Positions 1-9,900 of a stretch of 64,000 nt of DNA are shown one piece after another; position 1 is the first letter of the stretch, and each line of letters opens with the position of its first letter. The DNA is taken from assembly GCA_949825065.1 (NCBI GenBank), contig OX463866.1, positions 635,001 through 699,000 of the forward strand, written 5' to 3'. This DNA is from Odontocerum albicorne. Taxonomy: Eukaryota; Arthropoda; Insecta; Trichoptera; Odontoceridae. The position numbers and the translations under genes are program-made. The notes under the pieces were generated by a model that saw nothing but the letters and a program-made list of their open reading frames with translations, was not told where the DNA came from and ran no database searches.

Positions 1-126
1 TAATAAATTTAAACATAATACATTGAGTTAAGTTTGACATGCACGTGATAACACTAATATTTATTGGATGTGGATAACAGAGTACTCGTATATGATAAGA
101 TAACATTGGTAGGGATACATTACAAC

Positions 127-221
127 AGAGACGACGCTCTACAAAGCCGAAGTTAGCCGATTACGGCATACAGTCTCTTTCTTAAGCCCGATGTGTATTA
201 CTTACCGCCGGGTACTGTACA
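127..221 (+). repeat. Copy of an interspersed repeat ending TTACTTACCGCCGGG
   Basis: GAGACGACGCTCTACA at the left and GATGTGTATTACTTACCGCC at the right recur at 13381-13511, where two copies face each other. Family not recognised. Confidence 0.5.
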
Positions 222-627
222 ACACCACTTCAAAGTGCTCTTTTTCACCCTTAACACATTTGTAGCTCACTTAATAAAAACAAATTCATTATGGCTTTCA
301 CATAAAATAATTGTGTCCCTAAAAGTGTTAGAGATATAAACGGTGTGTGCAGTTTTGGGAAGCACTTACCGCTTTTGTAAGGTCTTATCAAAATTTACAA
401 ATATATATGACCACTACACTCCACCTAAAGCCGAATGTGTTACTATCACAAATGATAGATCTACAAAGGTTCCTTCATAGTTTGTCTTCCCGCAGTAAGT
501 TTTCTTAACAAATATGTTTTTTTAAACATATGTAGATGCGGGGATGTTCCTAATGTAATGGACTCAGTCATCACCTTCCTATTCTTAAACTCAATTTTTT
601 TTGTAATATTTTTAATGTCAACAATAG

Positions 628-700
628 TGGGTTCGAATCACGATTCGAGTCTCTTTGAGGAGAGCCTACTCTCTAATAAATTCGCGCTATATAAATTGTT
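628..700 (-). repeat. Interspersed repeat with tRNA-like B box (family R)
   Basis: GTGGGTTCGAATC followed by GAGAGCCTACTCTC and GCGCTATATAAATTG. The same modules recur inverted at 7285-7400, 8690-8720, 13308-13392 and 53906-54015 (TATAGCGCCGTTTAGAGAG, then GATTCGAAC). The GGTTCGAATC element suggests a tRNA-related SINE, but the A box is not convincing. Confidence 0.45.
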
Positions 701-703
701 CAT

Positions 704-905
704 TTATACATACATGCCATCACGCCATCTCCCTGTCGGAGTATGCAGAAAGATCAGAGCCCCATTTTCCTATTTCAACACACATCCTTCGCTTTTTGTA
801 CATCCGTACATCTTCTCAAACAACGATTTCTCTTTCTTTCAGAATATAGCTTATTAGGACCAACCCTACTTTCATTGGTCTTCCTCTCACATTTGCACAT
901 ATATC
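704..905 (-). mobile_element. RTE-type LINE (family A) 3' end, antisense
   Basis: CATCACGCCATCTCCCTGTC followed by the antisense of the C-terminal coding end. This 3' end recurs many times in the window (for example 943-1110, 13507-13660, 21404-21559, 41262-41506, 60665-60886). Confidence 0.6.
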
Positions 906-942
906 GGAAGAAGAGAGTTAGATAGAATTTAACTGAGGGAAA

Positions 943-1110
943 GGTAAGAAGTGTGAGAAACACGAAAGCATGTATGGCGAGATGTATAGATAGATGTAAA
1001 CGAGGAAGGAGTTGTTTGCATGGATAAAAAGGCGTGGAAATATGTCCTCTCTGCTTGCCCCAAAAAGGGAATAGCGTGACGATATGTACGAAAATAATGA
1101 CGTTATTATT
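943..1110 (+). mobile_element. RTE-type LINE (family A) 3' end, sense
   Basis: Reads as the degraded C-terminus RCIDRCKRGRSCLH, then a KGVEICPLCLP-like end, followed by the 3' UTR motif that is antisense at 704-905. Typical of 5'-truncated RTE-clade LINE insertions. Confidence 0.6.
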
Positions 1111-1189
1111 GAGTAAACCTCGCTACTTAATCGTCAAAATCTCTGGTCTCTCATGGCGCTAGAGAAATAAAATTTAATTAATGATAGAA

Positions 1190-1450
1190 TTTATTGACAA
1201 CCAACCACATAATATTATAAAACGAAAACAGTTGAAGAAGCAGAGTATCCGATCTCGCCAAGACGCCCGCCCGGCTGACAGTTGTGTTTTATGCGATTTA
1301 ATAAAAGTTAGCGGCGACCGCACTCTTTCCTTCCTGCTCCCACCCCTGGCCACCACGCCCTCCTCCTTAGCCGGCCTGCCACCCCACGATAGGACGGGAG
1401 AATTTAAATATTGTATTATCAATGCCGCTGGCTGCTCCGCGAACAACTAG
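1190..1450. other. G+C-rich unique segment, no assignable function
   Basis: C-rich stretch (CGCCCGCCCGGCTGACAG; CCCACCCCTGGCCACCACG) in otherwise A+T-rich DNA. Open on both strands for about 90 codons, but no protein motif and no splice context I can support. Could be a regulatory island or an unrecognised exon. Confidence 0.25.
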
Positions 1451-1477
1451 ACGAACGAGAAGAGGATAAAAAAAAAG

Positions 1478-1940
1478 GATTTCTGCACGAACTGGCACGC
1501 AAATATCAACCGAGACGTACAATATACTGTACGAAGGAAGGGGTTAGTCGGTGTAGAAGGATAGACAATAAATAAAGATACATAATAATTTTTTACAAGA
1601 CCCATAATGACTTATGGAATCGAGACATGAGCAGATACTGGAGGAATAACCACTAAATTGATAGGGCAGAGATGACAATTCTCAAATAATCGATTAATAA
1701 AAGAAGTGTTAGATGGTTTAGACACGTACAGATAAACAATAACTCAGTGAGTTTTGAACGAGAAGAGAAAAATATTTATTCCCGAACTGACACGCAAATC
1801 ATCCGAGATGTACAATACACTGTATGAAGGAAGGGGTTAGTCGGTGTAGAAGGATAGACAGTTTATAAAGATGTATAAAAAAATACAAAGCCCATAAAGG
1901 ACTGGTTGGTCGGAAGAGATTGCAACCTAGCAATAAGTAT
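1478..1940 (+). repeat. Local direct duplication containing RTE-like sequence
   Basis: A block of about 110 bases around GAAGGAAGGGGTTAGTCGG occurs at about 1485-1600 and again at about 1765-1890. The sequence between (TATGGAATCGAGAC, GATGGTTTAGACACGTA) resembles degraded RTE family A coding sequence. Confidence 0.5.
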
Positions 1941-1969
1941 TTGCAATGAAGTGGTAAATAAATAAATGA

Positions 1970-2180
1970 CGACCTATGTAGCCTAGTTGGTAGGATGCCT
2001 GTCTCTCAAGCCGGAGATTTCGGGTTCAACCCGCTGGAATAGATTTTTTTAAAAGGATTCCAGTCTGGTTTTCTTTTAAGGTCCCTTTAACATATTTCTG
2101 GTTAGTTGGAAGAGATTGACACATGGCAATTAGCCCGCCAGGTTGTAATGTATATAACGAAAGTATAATACAATACAATA
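1970..2180 (+). mobile_element. tRNA-derived SINE (SINE1)
   Basis: Head with pol III A box TAGCCTAGTTGG and B box GGGTTCAACCC, then a T-rich spacer and a body ending GGCAATTAGCCCGCCAGG, TGTATATAACGAAAG and (AATAC)n. The same body or tail recurs at about 3040-3215, 7445-7575 (-), 20612-20822 (-) and 29050-29280. Confidence 0.8.
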
Positions 2181-2589
2181 TGCATATGACATCATAAAGA
2201 CATACCAAATTCAGTAAAGCCAAAAGGGTGCGAAAAATGCAGGCAGTGGATCGGAGCGTGGTTGCTACTGCGACAAGAGTTTGAGTACTTAAGCTCGCAG
2301 CAGGGGTGAGATGTAGTAAAAAAAGTTGCACTCTTTAATGTGGTGGCTTTTGACGAAGGTATGGAGGATGTAATGAGATGGGCTATTGATTTATCTAAAG
2401 CGATGAAGTACATTAAGGGCGATAAGACCGTCAGGTTGTACTATATACAACGAAAATATAATACAACGACTTGTGGAATTCAAACATGAGCAGATAGATT
2501 CTGCAAAAGAGTAAGATGAGGAAAGGAATGTCAAGATGGTTTAGACATGTGGAGAGAAATAATGACTGTGTTTTCAATTCCGTCATCAC

Positions 2590-2935
2590 CGAAAAACAGT
2601 ATGTATAAACTTTTATGTTCTGACTGTGATAATTTCTATATAGGAAAGACAGTTGAAAAGAGATTTCGTGAACACAAATCCGCCTTAACAAATCCTCTAA
2701 TTTATTCTGAAATGGCTAATCATTGTCACCGTGAAAATCATACATTTTCTATCGATGATGCCAAATTCTTAACATACATATCTGTAGTAACGGAAATAAA
2801 TTAGACAGAATAGAGTCCCTAGAAATTTCTAAGTCAGTGCATCGAGGTGAACATCTGGCAAACATATGTTATCCCAAGAATATCTCCGCTGCTCGCCAAG
2901 ATTGTCTCATCCCTCCCTCCCCCCCTCCCAGTCCT
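2590..2935 (+). pseudogene. Penelope-like element, GIY-YIG endonuclease remnant
   Basis: Encodes SMYKLLCSDC then FYIGKTVEKRFREH, the MYKL/YIG/R-x3-EH signature of the GIY-YIG domain found at the C-terminus of Penelope-like retroelement proteins; KLDRIESLEISKS and HRGEHLAN follow in another frame after a frameshift near 2800. The upstream reverse transcriptase is absent. The Penelope 3' repeat motif lies just downstream, supporting the call. Confidence 0.8.
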
Positions 2936-2989
2936 CAACCCGAATGTTTGCCGTTAGAAGCGTGTATCTCGGTACCAGTTCGAACATAA

Positions 2990-3050
2990 TTCAGTCTTGT
3001 TTGTGCTCCCCTGATAATGAGGTGAAATCCTTGAAACCGGCCCCCAAACC
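2990..3050 (+). mobile_element. Penelope-like 3' terminal repeat piece
   Basis: TTGTTTGTGCTCCCCTGATA followed by ATGAGGTGAAA and CCTTGAAACCGG; the same module recurs at 6683-6760, 12297-12425 (-), 23945-24060 and twice at 61484-61700. Here it directly follows the GIY-YIG remnant, which ties the repeat to this element. Confidence 0.7.
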
Positions 3051-3215
3051 CAGATGTTGCGAGTTGAAATCCCGCTTAAATTCAGATTTTTTTTTAAAGT
3101 ATCTTAGTCCAGTTTTCACTTAAGGGCATTTTAATATCATTCTGGTTGGTTGAAAGAAATTATCACATGGCAATAAGCCCGCCAAATTTTACTGTATACA
3201 TAAGTGTAATACAAT
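3040..3215 (+). mobile_element. SINE1 body and tail
   Basis: GTTGCGAGTTGAAATCCCGC (degraded B box), T-run, TCTGGTTGGTTGAAAGAAAT, CACATGGCAATAAGCCCGCC and a (AATAC)n tail, as at 1970-2180. Confidence 0.7.
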
Positions 3216-3519
3216 ACACGACTCGCAACTTATATATCGTGACTGCATGCCTTCGGCAGGGTCTGATTAATGCAAATGTCGGATGATCTCTGTTTCCTCC
3301 TGGCAATACATGGCAAAGTTGCGAGTTGATGGTGTGGACACGGAAATTTATAATATTTAAATGTCAAAAGTACTTTGTTGAAGATTTTTTTATATAAGAT
3401 AAGGCAAAGCGTGCAGATAGAATTCTGGATGGAAAGTGTCTGAGAGCAGCTTGTCATGTTCCCGGGTCGGCACGCAATGGTGCTGTGCCTATTACGAGTA
3501 TATTATAGATATCGGACTA

Positions 3520-3780
3520 TTGTAACAACAGCTCCGCCTAGTTTTAGCAATAATAATCTCCTCTAAGCGAATTACGCAGATGATTGCATAAATGTGATTC
3601 GGTAGCGCCGCGCAAAGCCGCGTTGATTGAGCGCTGATTTAGCGCAAATCAAGCTGATTACCTCGATTATTATCGATTCATTTTCCTCGTTGAGGTGACT
3701 ACGGGCCGGGATGTTGGTGCGCGACCTGTTCTACGCGCCCGTTTCAACGGAGCACTTTTCTACGCAAAGACATTGTGTTG
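3520..3780. other. Unique moderately G+C-rich stretch
   Basis: Contains GCGCCGCGCAAAGCCGCG and a CGGGCCGGGATGTTGG patch with no repeat similarity seen inside the window and no convincing coding frame. Nothing more can be said. Confidence 0.2.
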
Positions 3781-3844
3781 TAAAAAAAAGGATTTTGGGC
3801 AGAGAATATTTTATGCAAAAAATAATTTTAAAGGAATAGTTGTA

Positions 3845-4214
3845 TACAGGGTGTAACATGAGGTGACGATCAACGGAAGCAAGGTGATGGGGGATCTCAA
3901 TACCTATCGATTAAACCCCCATGTATGTTCAGCGATATTCAGTGGTTCTCAAGTAATTTGGATTTTTGTGAAATTTGAATAAAAACCCGATTTTAGAGTA
4001 AACTTCGTAAGTGTAACTAAAATATTAGCTCTGCGATCGGGATTTTTTTTCTAATGTTGTACGTAAGGCCCATTATTAAACTACTTCTAGAAAAAAAATC
4101 ACGTTCGCAGAGCTAATAGTTTAGTCACACTTACGAAGTTTAGTCTAAAATCGAAGTTTAGAGGTCCCCCCTCACCTTGCTTCCATTGATCGTCACCTCA
4201 TGTTACACCCTGTA
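3845..4214. mobile_element. Hairpin MITE (TA target site)
   Basis: 370 bases, termini TACAGGGTGTAACATGAGG and its reverse complement at 4196-4214, flanked by TA on both sides. The terminal inverted repeats continue inwards over most of the element (GATCGTCACCTCA; CTTCGTAAGTGT), so it can fold into one long hairpin. No coding capacity. Confidence 0.85.
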
Positions 4215-4910
4215 TATCATATGTATAGTCAGAAAAATATTTCTGATTCCTACTCCAGAAAATTTGACTCCAACTCCAGAAAATTAAAATGTTTTACTCC
4301 AACTCCAATTATAGTACATATATATATATAGTATTGCTAACCATATGTTATTCATTTATAAATAAACGGCACAATGTGCCTTATAACAAAAAATATAAAA
4401 GAACCAATTACTCCAACACATTGAGTTTAACAGAGTACACAAAAAATAATAAAAAATAATTTTACACAATCACAACAAAAATATTTAGAATGAAACAGGT
4501 ATCAAATTGTAAAATCGCATGTTACCAACACAATACGGGGGCGTCCACAGGCGCACAGCCCGCACTGCACATAAAAAATGGAAACACAACAGACAAATTG
4601 AAATTGAAAAACAAATTGAAAACAAAATATAAAAGAGGGAATCAGACACAGGTACACAATTCATTACTTAATTTCGTGGCGTAACTAACATACTTAAACG
4701 TAGGTTTTATGGAAATTATGTTTACAAAGAATACGGAATGAAGTGATAAGGGAAGAATGTGAACTTAAGGGTGATGTGTTGAAGAAGATGAAGAGGACGA
4801 ATGACAGAAGAAAGATTAATAAAACAAATATATACTGTCAATGTTATTTATTTATCTCCTTATGTCGCACTGAATCTAGGATTGTGTGTGCAACTGGCCT
4901 AAAGTTATTA

Positions 4911-5566
4911 AAGTTCAGAAAATGTAGGATGAGTCCTGTGACAGCTCACAAATTTGCCCCAATACAACCTTGTAACGATGTTCAGTAATTTTAATTATTT
5001 TATCAACTTTAATATAAGCCTCAATTCTAATAAATAGCAAGTTATTTAGGTAAATACATTTGTAGGGATCCACGGTCGTCGCGGAATATTGTCGCATACA
5101 TACGGTCAATGACCGATGAGATTCGCATTCCTCGACAAATTTAAATAAACAGTCCGAAGTTCATACGCCGGCCATTCAAGTCCAAAGATCACCCGCCGGC
5201 CAGTCATCCCGTAGCGAGCGGACCGCACTACATACCAGAGAGAGAACGCACCACGCTGTCTCGCCGGTTCCGTAAATAGATTGTTACCTACATACTACAA
5301 TTGACCATTTCTGCATTCACAGAAGCGAGATAGAAGCATATCGCGAGCGCACTCCCGCGCCCATTCTGAAATGTTATAAATACCTACGTACTATCAAAAT
5401 AAACAATTCACTCTCTCTTTCCGCATTGCGATCTAACGTGTTTTATTTATTTATCAACAATCATAATCATCATATACTTTTAAGGGACATTCCCTAAACA
5501 TTACATAAGCTTGTATTGGGGCAAATTTGTGAGCTGTCACATGACTCATCCTAGAATTTCCGAACT
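4911..5566. mobile_element. MITE (family M2) split by an LTR-like insertion
   Basis: Left arm TAGGATGAGTCCTGTGACAG and right arm CTGTCACATGACTCATCCTA are inverted repeats. The left internal part (4950-5040) is the reverse complement of 41760-41860 in a second copy at 41507-41890. The 5073-5456 block is not in the other copy and is read as an insertion. Confidence 0.65.
5073..5456 (+). mobile_element. Solo-LTR-like block
   Basis: Starts TGTAGGGATCC and ends TTTATCAACA (TG..CA-type ends), with a TATAAATACC box at about 5376 and AATAAACAATTC 20 bases later, the order expected of an LTR promoter and polyadenylation signal. More G+C-rich than the MITE around it. No clear target-site duplication, and no gag/pol, so the assignment is tentative. 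Confidence 0.45.
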
Positions 5567-5866
5567 ATAACTGAATTATTCTCACACGATTGATTAGTTT
5601 CACTTCGATCGGTTCACAGGATGAGGAATTGTATCTTCGGAAAAAACGTCACGCGAAGAAAAGCTCCTTGAGGAGAACCGGCCGCGTTGAAAAAGCTGCG
5701 TAGAAACGTTATACTTCGAAGTGCCAAAACTACAAAGGCGACAATGAGAAGTCAACCCGCCTGTCCTGTGCATATAATTACGGACGATTTGTATGCAGTA
5801 AAGCTAACTGGATAAAATAATGCGTACGGAATATGCAGGATATAAATGTATACGTTTATTCATCAG

Positions 5867-5968
5867 AAATATTGGAAAGGGTCTATAACCTGATGACTAG
5901 AAATATTGGAAAGGGTCTTTAACCTGATGACTAGAAATATTGGGAAGGGTCTATAACCTGATTACTAG
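5867..5968. repeat. 34-base tandem repeat, 3 copies
   Basis: ATATTGGAAAGGGTCTATAA followed by CCTGATGACTAGAA, repeated three times with few changes. Confidence 0.9.
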
Positions 5969-6017
5969 ACTACTAACTAGAAATATAATATTTATAGTAA
6001 TATGTTAAACCGTTCAC

Positions 6018-6640
6018 GCAGGATCACGTCTTACGTTGAGCGGTGCTGATAGAGTGAAAAAAATTAAATACCTCGTAAGTATCCTAGTGGAAGACCTCGA
6101 CCCAGAAACCGAAGTCAAGTGCAGAATTGAATCATCTCGTGCGGCTTTTAATAAAATGAGAAGCGTATTCTGCGATGATAATCTAAACTTGAAACTTCGA
6201 CAACGGCTAGTCAAATGCTACGTTTGGTCAGTGTTATTATATGGAGTGGAATCATGGACCCTCAAAGTTGGTAGTGTGAACCGACTGGAAGCATTCGAAA
6301 TGTGGATACACCGGAGAATGCTACGGATACCCTGGACGGATATGGTCAGCAACACGAGGGTTCTTCAAAGAGCCAAAGTTGATCGAGAGTTGCTGACTAA
6401 TATTAAAATCCGAAAGGTGTCCTATTTGGGTCATGCACTTAGAGGAGAAAAATACAAATTACTGCACCTGATCATCCGAGGGAGAATAGAGGGTCGAAGA
6501 GGTGTTGGCAGGAGGCAAATCTCCTGGCTCCGCAATATACGTGATTGGACTGGTATAAGGAGCGTTGGGGATCTTTTTCAGGCTGCCGGGGACAAAGATG
6601 CTTACTCACAGGTGATAGTCAACGTTAGGGGGACACTAGG
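6018..6640 (+). pseudogene. RTE-type LINE (family B), C-terminal ORF2 fragment
   Basis: Open for about 200 codons. Motifs of the region after the reverse transcriptase palm: LRQRLVKCYVWSVLLYGVES, WIHRRMLRIPWTDMVSN, KVSYLGHALRGEKY, GRRQISWLRNIRDWTG. Lacks the endonuclease and RT catalytic domains, so a 5'-truncated copy. A closely related copy is antisense at 40205-40880, and a shorter 3' end at 60887-61119. Confidence 0.85.
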
Positions 6641-6682
6641 AAGAAGTAATATGTCGTTTATTCCACTTTATTTAACGGTATA

Positions 6683-6760
6683 ATAGTCTTGTTTGTGCTC
6701 CCCTGATTATGAGGTAAAAGCCTTAAAACCGGTAGGGTTATACCGTCACAAAAAGTGGAA
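6683..6760 (+). mobile_element. Penelope-like 3' terminal repeat
   Basis: TTGTTTGTGCTCCCCTGATT, ATGAGGTAAAAGCCTTAAAA, CCGGTAGGGTTATACCGTCA, then AAAAAGTGGAATAAACATT. Contains a hammerhead-like order of motifs (see findings). Confidence 0.7.
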
Positions 6761-6799
6761 TAAACATTACAATGTCTTTAAACCTCCACAGTGTCAATG

Positions 6800-7280
6800 C
6801 CTCAACTATAAATAATATGTTCGAAAAGTCATTTTGTGTTTTTACTATCACGTAACGGAAGAAACGTGAAAGTCGAATTAATGGTAAAGAAATACGTACA
6901 TTGAGAAGAATACATTGAGTGACAATGTATGATAGAATACGGAATGAAATTATTAGGGATGAATGTGAAATTAAGGCTGCTGTGATGAGTAAGATGGCGA
7001 TGATCACTTTGTGACGGTTTGGGCACGTAGAACGAATGAATGAAGAAAGACTAACAAAACGATTATACTCGTATAGTGCAAATGTAAGAGGAAGGCGCCA
7101 TATAGGAGGACCAAGGCAAACATGATTGGATCAAAGGTATTTTGTTGACAATTTAGATGTACGGGAGTGAAACGTTGACGCGGAAAAAGACTGAAATGAG
7201 CCGAATAAATGCGTGCATTGAGAAGAATACAATTCGAAGATCGGAAAGACGCTGAGAATGTTCGATTAAATTCAAAGGAC
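6800..7280 (+). mobile_element. RTE family A coding fragments
   Basis: Degraded sense segments: GGAGTGAAACGTTGACGCGG (7151), AGAAAGACTAACAAAACG (7046; ERLTKR), GAGGAAGGCGCCATATAGG. Pieces of the same C-terminal region as 41262-41506 and 53590-53900, scrambled. Confidence 0.5.
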
Positions 7281-7284
7281 AATT

Positions 7285-7400
7285 TTATATAGCGCCGTTA
7301 AGAGAGCAAACTCATCTGAAAAACACTCTAACTCTAGACTAGAACCCACTATTACTAAACAAATCACGTCTGGAAGCTATAACAGCGCCTGAGTGAACCA
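7285..7400 (+). repeat. Family R interspersed repeat
   Basis: TTATATAGCGCCGTTAAGAG then GAACCCACTATTACTAAAC; inverted relative to 628-700. Confidence 0.45.
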
Positions 7401-7444
7401 TGTATATGTCTTTAAACCTCCACAATGTTAATGCCTTAACTATA

Positions 7445-7640
7445 AACAATATATACACTTTCTTTGTATACAGTACAACCATGTGAGATTATTGCCGTAT
7501 GGCAATCTCCTCAAATCAACCAGAAAGATGTTTATGAGGCCTTAAGTGAAACCGGACTGTTTTTTTTTAATATGGGTTATTTTACATTTATTCATTTTAA
7601 AAACAATCTGGCGAATTTATTGCCAGGCGGCAATCTCTTC
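7445..7640 (-). mobile_element. SINE1 tail, antisense
   Basis: GTATACAGTACAACCATG, GCCGTATGGCAATCTCCTC, CAACCAGAAAGATG and a T-run: reverse of the SINE1 body. A second partial tail (TTGCCAGGCGGCAATCTC) follows at about 7620. Confidence 0.65.
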
Positions 7641-7866
7641 CAACCGACAAGACAAAAGGCAATAAAGTTACGTGATCGGAAAAAAATACAAATGATTATA
7701 TTCATCTTTATGAAATTTATGATCATATGTTTTATGTTACATAGGAAAAGCATAAATGAGATATCATCAATCAAAGGAAAAGGAGGGGAACGTTCCAGTG
7801 GGAATTAGACCAGTAACATCTAGGTCGGAAGACAGATTTCGTACCAACTAGGGCATGGACAGTTAA

Positions 7867-8517
7867 CCTTTCCCTTCCTGTGCTAAAAAAATCCGTCCGT
7901 TCCGGTGATGTGTATTCAATACACATGTAAAAATGAGCGATTTAAAATCGGAAAAATAAGAATATTCATAGCCAATCGCTTAAATTAATTAAATTTGAAA
8001 TCAAAAGTGATTAAAATTGAAATTTAATTGCTGAAAACATGAAAAAAAACATCGGCCGACGTTCACAAAACGGGCAGAGACCACCTCAGATGAATGCGCT
8101 AGAGCGACTGAGACCTGAGACGGACTAACACTGTGTATGTTATACCTCGAAGGAAGAAATACAACCACAAACTGAGATTCTACTATATTTGTTGCGTTCC
8201 CATATACCGAACTAGAGTGAGAGTGAGACGTGAATAGCGTCGCTTCCTCACCCGTAGCGGTTTTTTAGAATGAATATACCTACGTCACACACTAGCACAC
8301 GTTTGATTGTATCGGTGAATTTATTCTCGATTTTCATAAAATATCTCTGATGTGGCCGATAAGTGCTAGTTATTATTAATATTATATTTTTCATTCAATG
8401 TGTAAATGTGTTACGGAGGAATACCTAAAATCTGAATACAGTATTTATTATATTTATAGAGATATTAAAGTGTTTAGAAGCAATGTGTACTCGTTACACA
8501 TCACAGGGAAGGAAGGG
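7867..8517. mobile_element. piggyBac-like non-autonomous element
   Basis: Flanked by exact TTAA on both sides (7863-7866, 8518-8521). Termini CCTTTCCCTTCCTGTG and, inverted, CCCTTCCTTCCCTGTG. A subterminal palindrome at each end, GATGTGTATTCAATACACAT and GTGTACTCGTTACACATCAC, mirrors the design of the 45712-46386 element. No transposase coding seen in 651 bases. Confidence 0.8.
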
Positions 8518-8689
8518 TTAAGGACGACGTAAAAAGATCTGAGAACACATTTTCTTTAATTATCAACGAATATATTTTTAGATAGGTATCTCAAGTGTTT
8601 AGTATTTAGATCGTATGTTATATTGAGGCACTGGCAACTTCTTCAACCCACTTATTTATTCTTAGTAAATAATTCACTGTTCTTGATGT

Positions 8690-8720
8690 CTTATATAACG
8701 CCGTTTAGAGAGCAAACTCT
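8690..8720 (+). repeat. Family R repeat, short piece
   Basis: ATATAACGCCGTTTAGAGAG plus CAAACTCTCCTCA, left module only. Confidence 0.4.
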
Positions 8721-8797
8721 CCTCAGGTTTCAAATCCACTTGATAAGACCTACAAAAAAGCAATTCCTAACATTACACACGCCACCCATATCTCTAA

Positions 8798-9298
8798 GGC
8801 CGAGGCCACGCCAAAGTGCTTCGTTAGATGCTATGCTAGGTTTTATGTGACTCATATACTAGGTGGCTTCATGCCTGGCCACACCAAAGTGCTACGAACA
8901 AATTCATTTTACAGTTAGGAGCGGTTGAGTCAACACACGATGTCACTCTCAAAACTAACCAATTTCATTACAACTTACCATCTTTATTTACTTCCTGTGC
9001 AACTTCATTCCAAAGTGATTTTATTACAGGTACATTTTTGTATAATTTGCTCGATGGGTTCCACAAAGGCTCCCTTTTATACACAGCTGTCATTAAAACT
9101 TCCGCCATCTTGTAAATTAACCAACACGTCTGTTCGCTAGGAGATTCACTCGATGACTAATCGTCATGCAACGTGGCGCTAAGCGTGCAGTGTGGCCACT
9201 GCGATAGTATGCGGTGCGTTGGGACGCTAGGATATGTCGCATAACTCGCAACATAGCTGTAAGCATCAAGCGAGACTCCTACATGTGTGGCTGAGGCA
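8798..9298. mobile_element. PIF/Harbinger-type MITE, copy 1
   Basis: 501 bases flanked by TAA/TAA, the 3-base target duplication typical of PIF/Harbinger. Termini GGCCGAGGCCACGCC and, inverted, TGCCTCAGCCACACATG. Two further full copies at 36248-36747 and 43592-44105 share termini and interior. Confidence 0.85.
8979..9108 (-). pseudogene. MADF-like exon carried by the Harbinger MITE, copy 1
   Basis: On the - strand an ATG opens [20 protein letters not shown], then [20 protein letters not shown], the start of a MADF (Myb/SANT-like) domain, ending at a good GTAAG donor. Second ORFs with Myb/MADF-type domains are a hallmark of Harbinger elements, so this is probably the 5' exon of that gene left in an internally deleted copy. 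Confidence 0.7.
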
Positions 9299-9529
9299 TA
9301 ACACTGGTAGGCAGACCATTCGGACTTGATAAATTTTGATAAGATCTCCCAAAAACGAAAAAATTTTTTGCTTCCTAAAGTTGCACACCGCACCCATATA
9401 TCTGACACTAGGAGGGGGAGGGGTCATTCCTCACCACAGGACCAGCAACAGCAAAATCTCGATCATAATACCCCGCCCTATTGGTTTGATTTGAAACAAT
9501 TTATTGGATTAAGAAATTGACCTCGGGCT

Positions 9530-9900
9530 TGCAGGAGGGGGTGACTTGTAGCAAAGGTGTTTGTATGAACTCTTGAGTGTGGTGTTTTTGTGCGGGACGT
9601 TAAGGGATGAACTTTTTGGTCTGTCTGGAATAATGAAGTATGGAGGATTTGATTCACACGATACACACATGTTATCGAGTCTCACTGTTTGTCAAGTTAA
9701 TGCGAGTTTGCAATGAGATATTGCATTTTAGTCGACAACAATGTCCTCAGTAAGATACAGGCAAAATATCTAGTATAGCGGGGGCACGACAAATGAAAGG
9801 GAATAAACCCAGATCCATATAAATTGTGTGTACACTTTAAATTAACTGTTGTTTTTTAACAAATGATATATTTATAAAATTTATTGTCATGTACGAATAA
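9530..9900 (+). mobile_element. LINE 3' end (family T)
   Basis: GGCTTGCAGGAGGGGGTGAC, GAGTGTGGTGTTTTT, CAGTAAGATACAGGCAAAAT, CACGACAAATGAAAGG, then A+T-rich tail. Other copies: 23165-23730 (+), 20205-20400, 25040-25290 and 47200-47735 (-). The (TAAAA)n end in the 23 kb copy indicates a LINE 3' UTR; the clade is not determined. Confidence 0.6.

Noticed and set aside
1181..1450. Opposed 90-codon ORFs in a G+C-rich patch
   Set aside because: Open on both strands because of composition; no similarity or splice context I can support. Kept only as an unknown segment.
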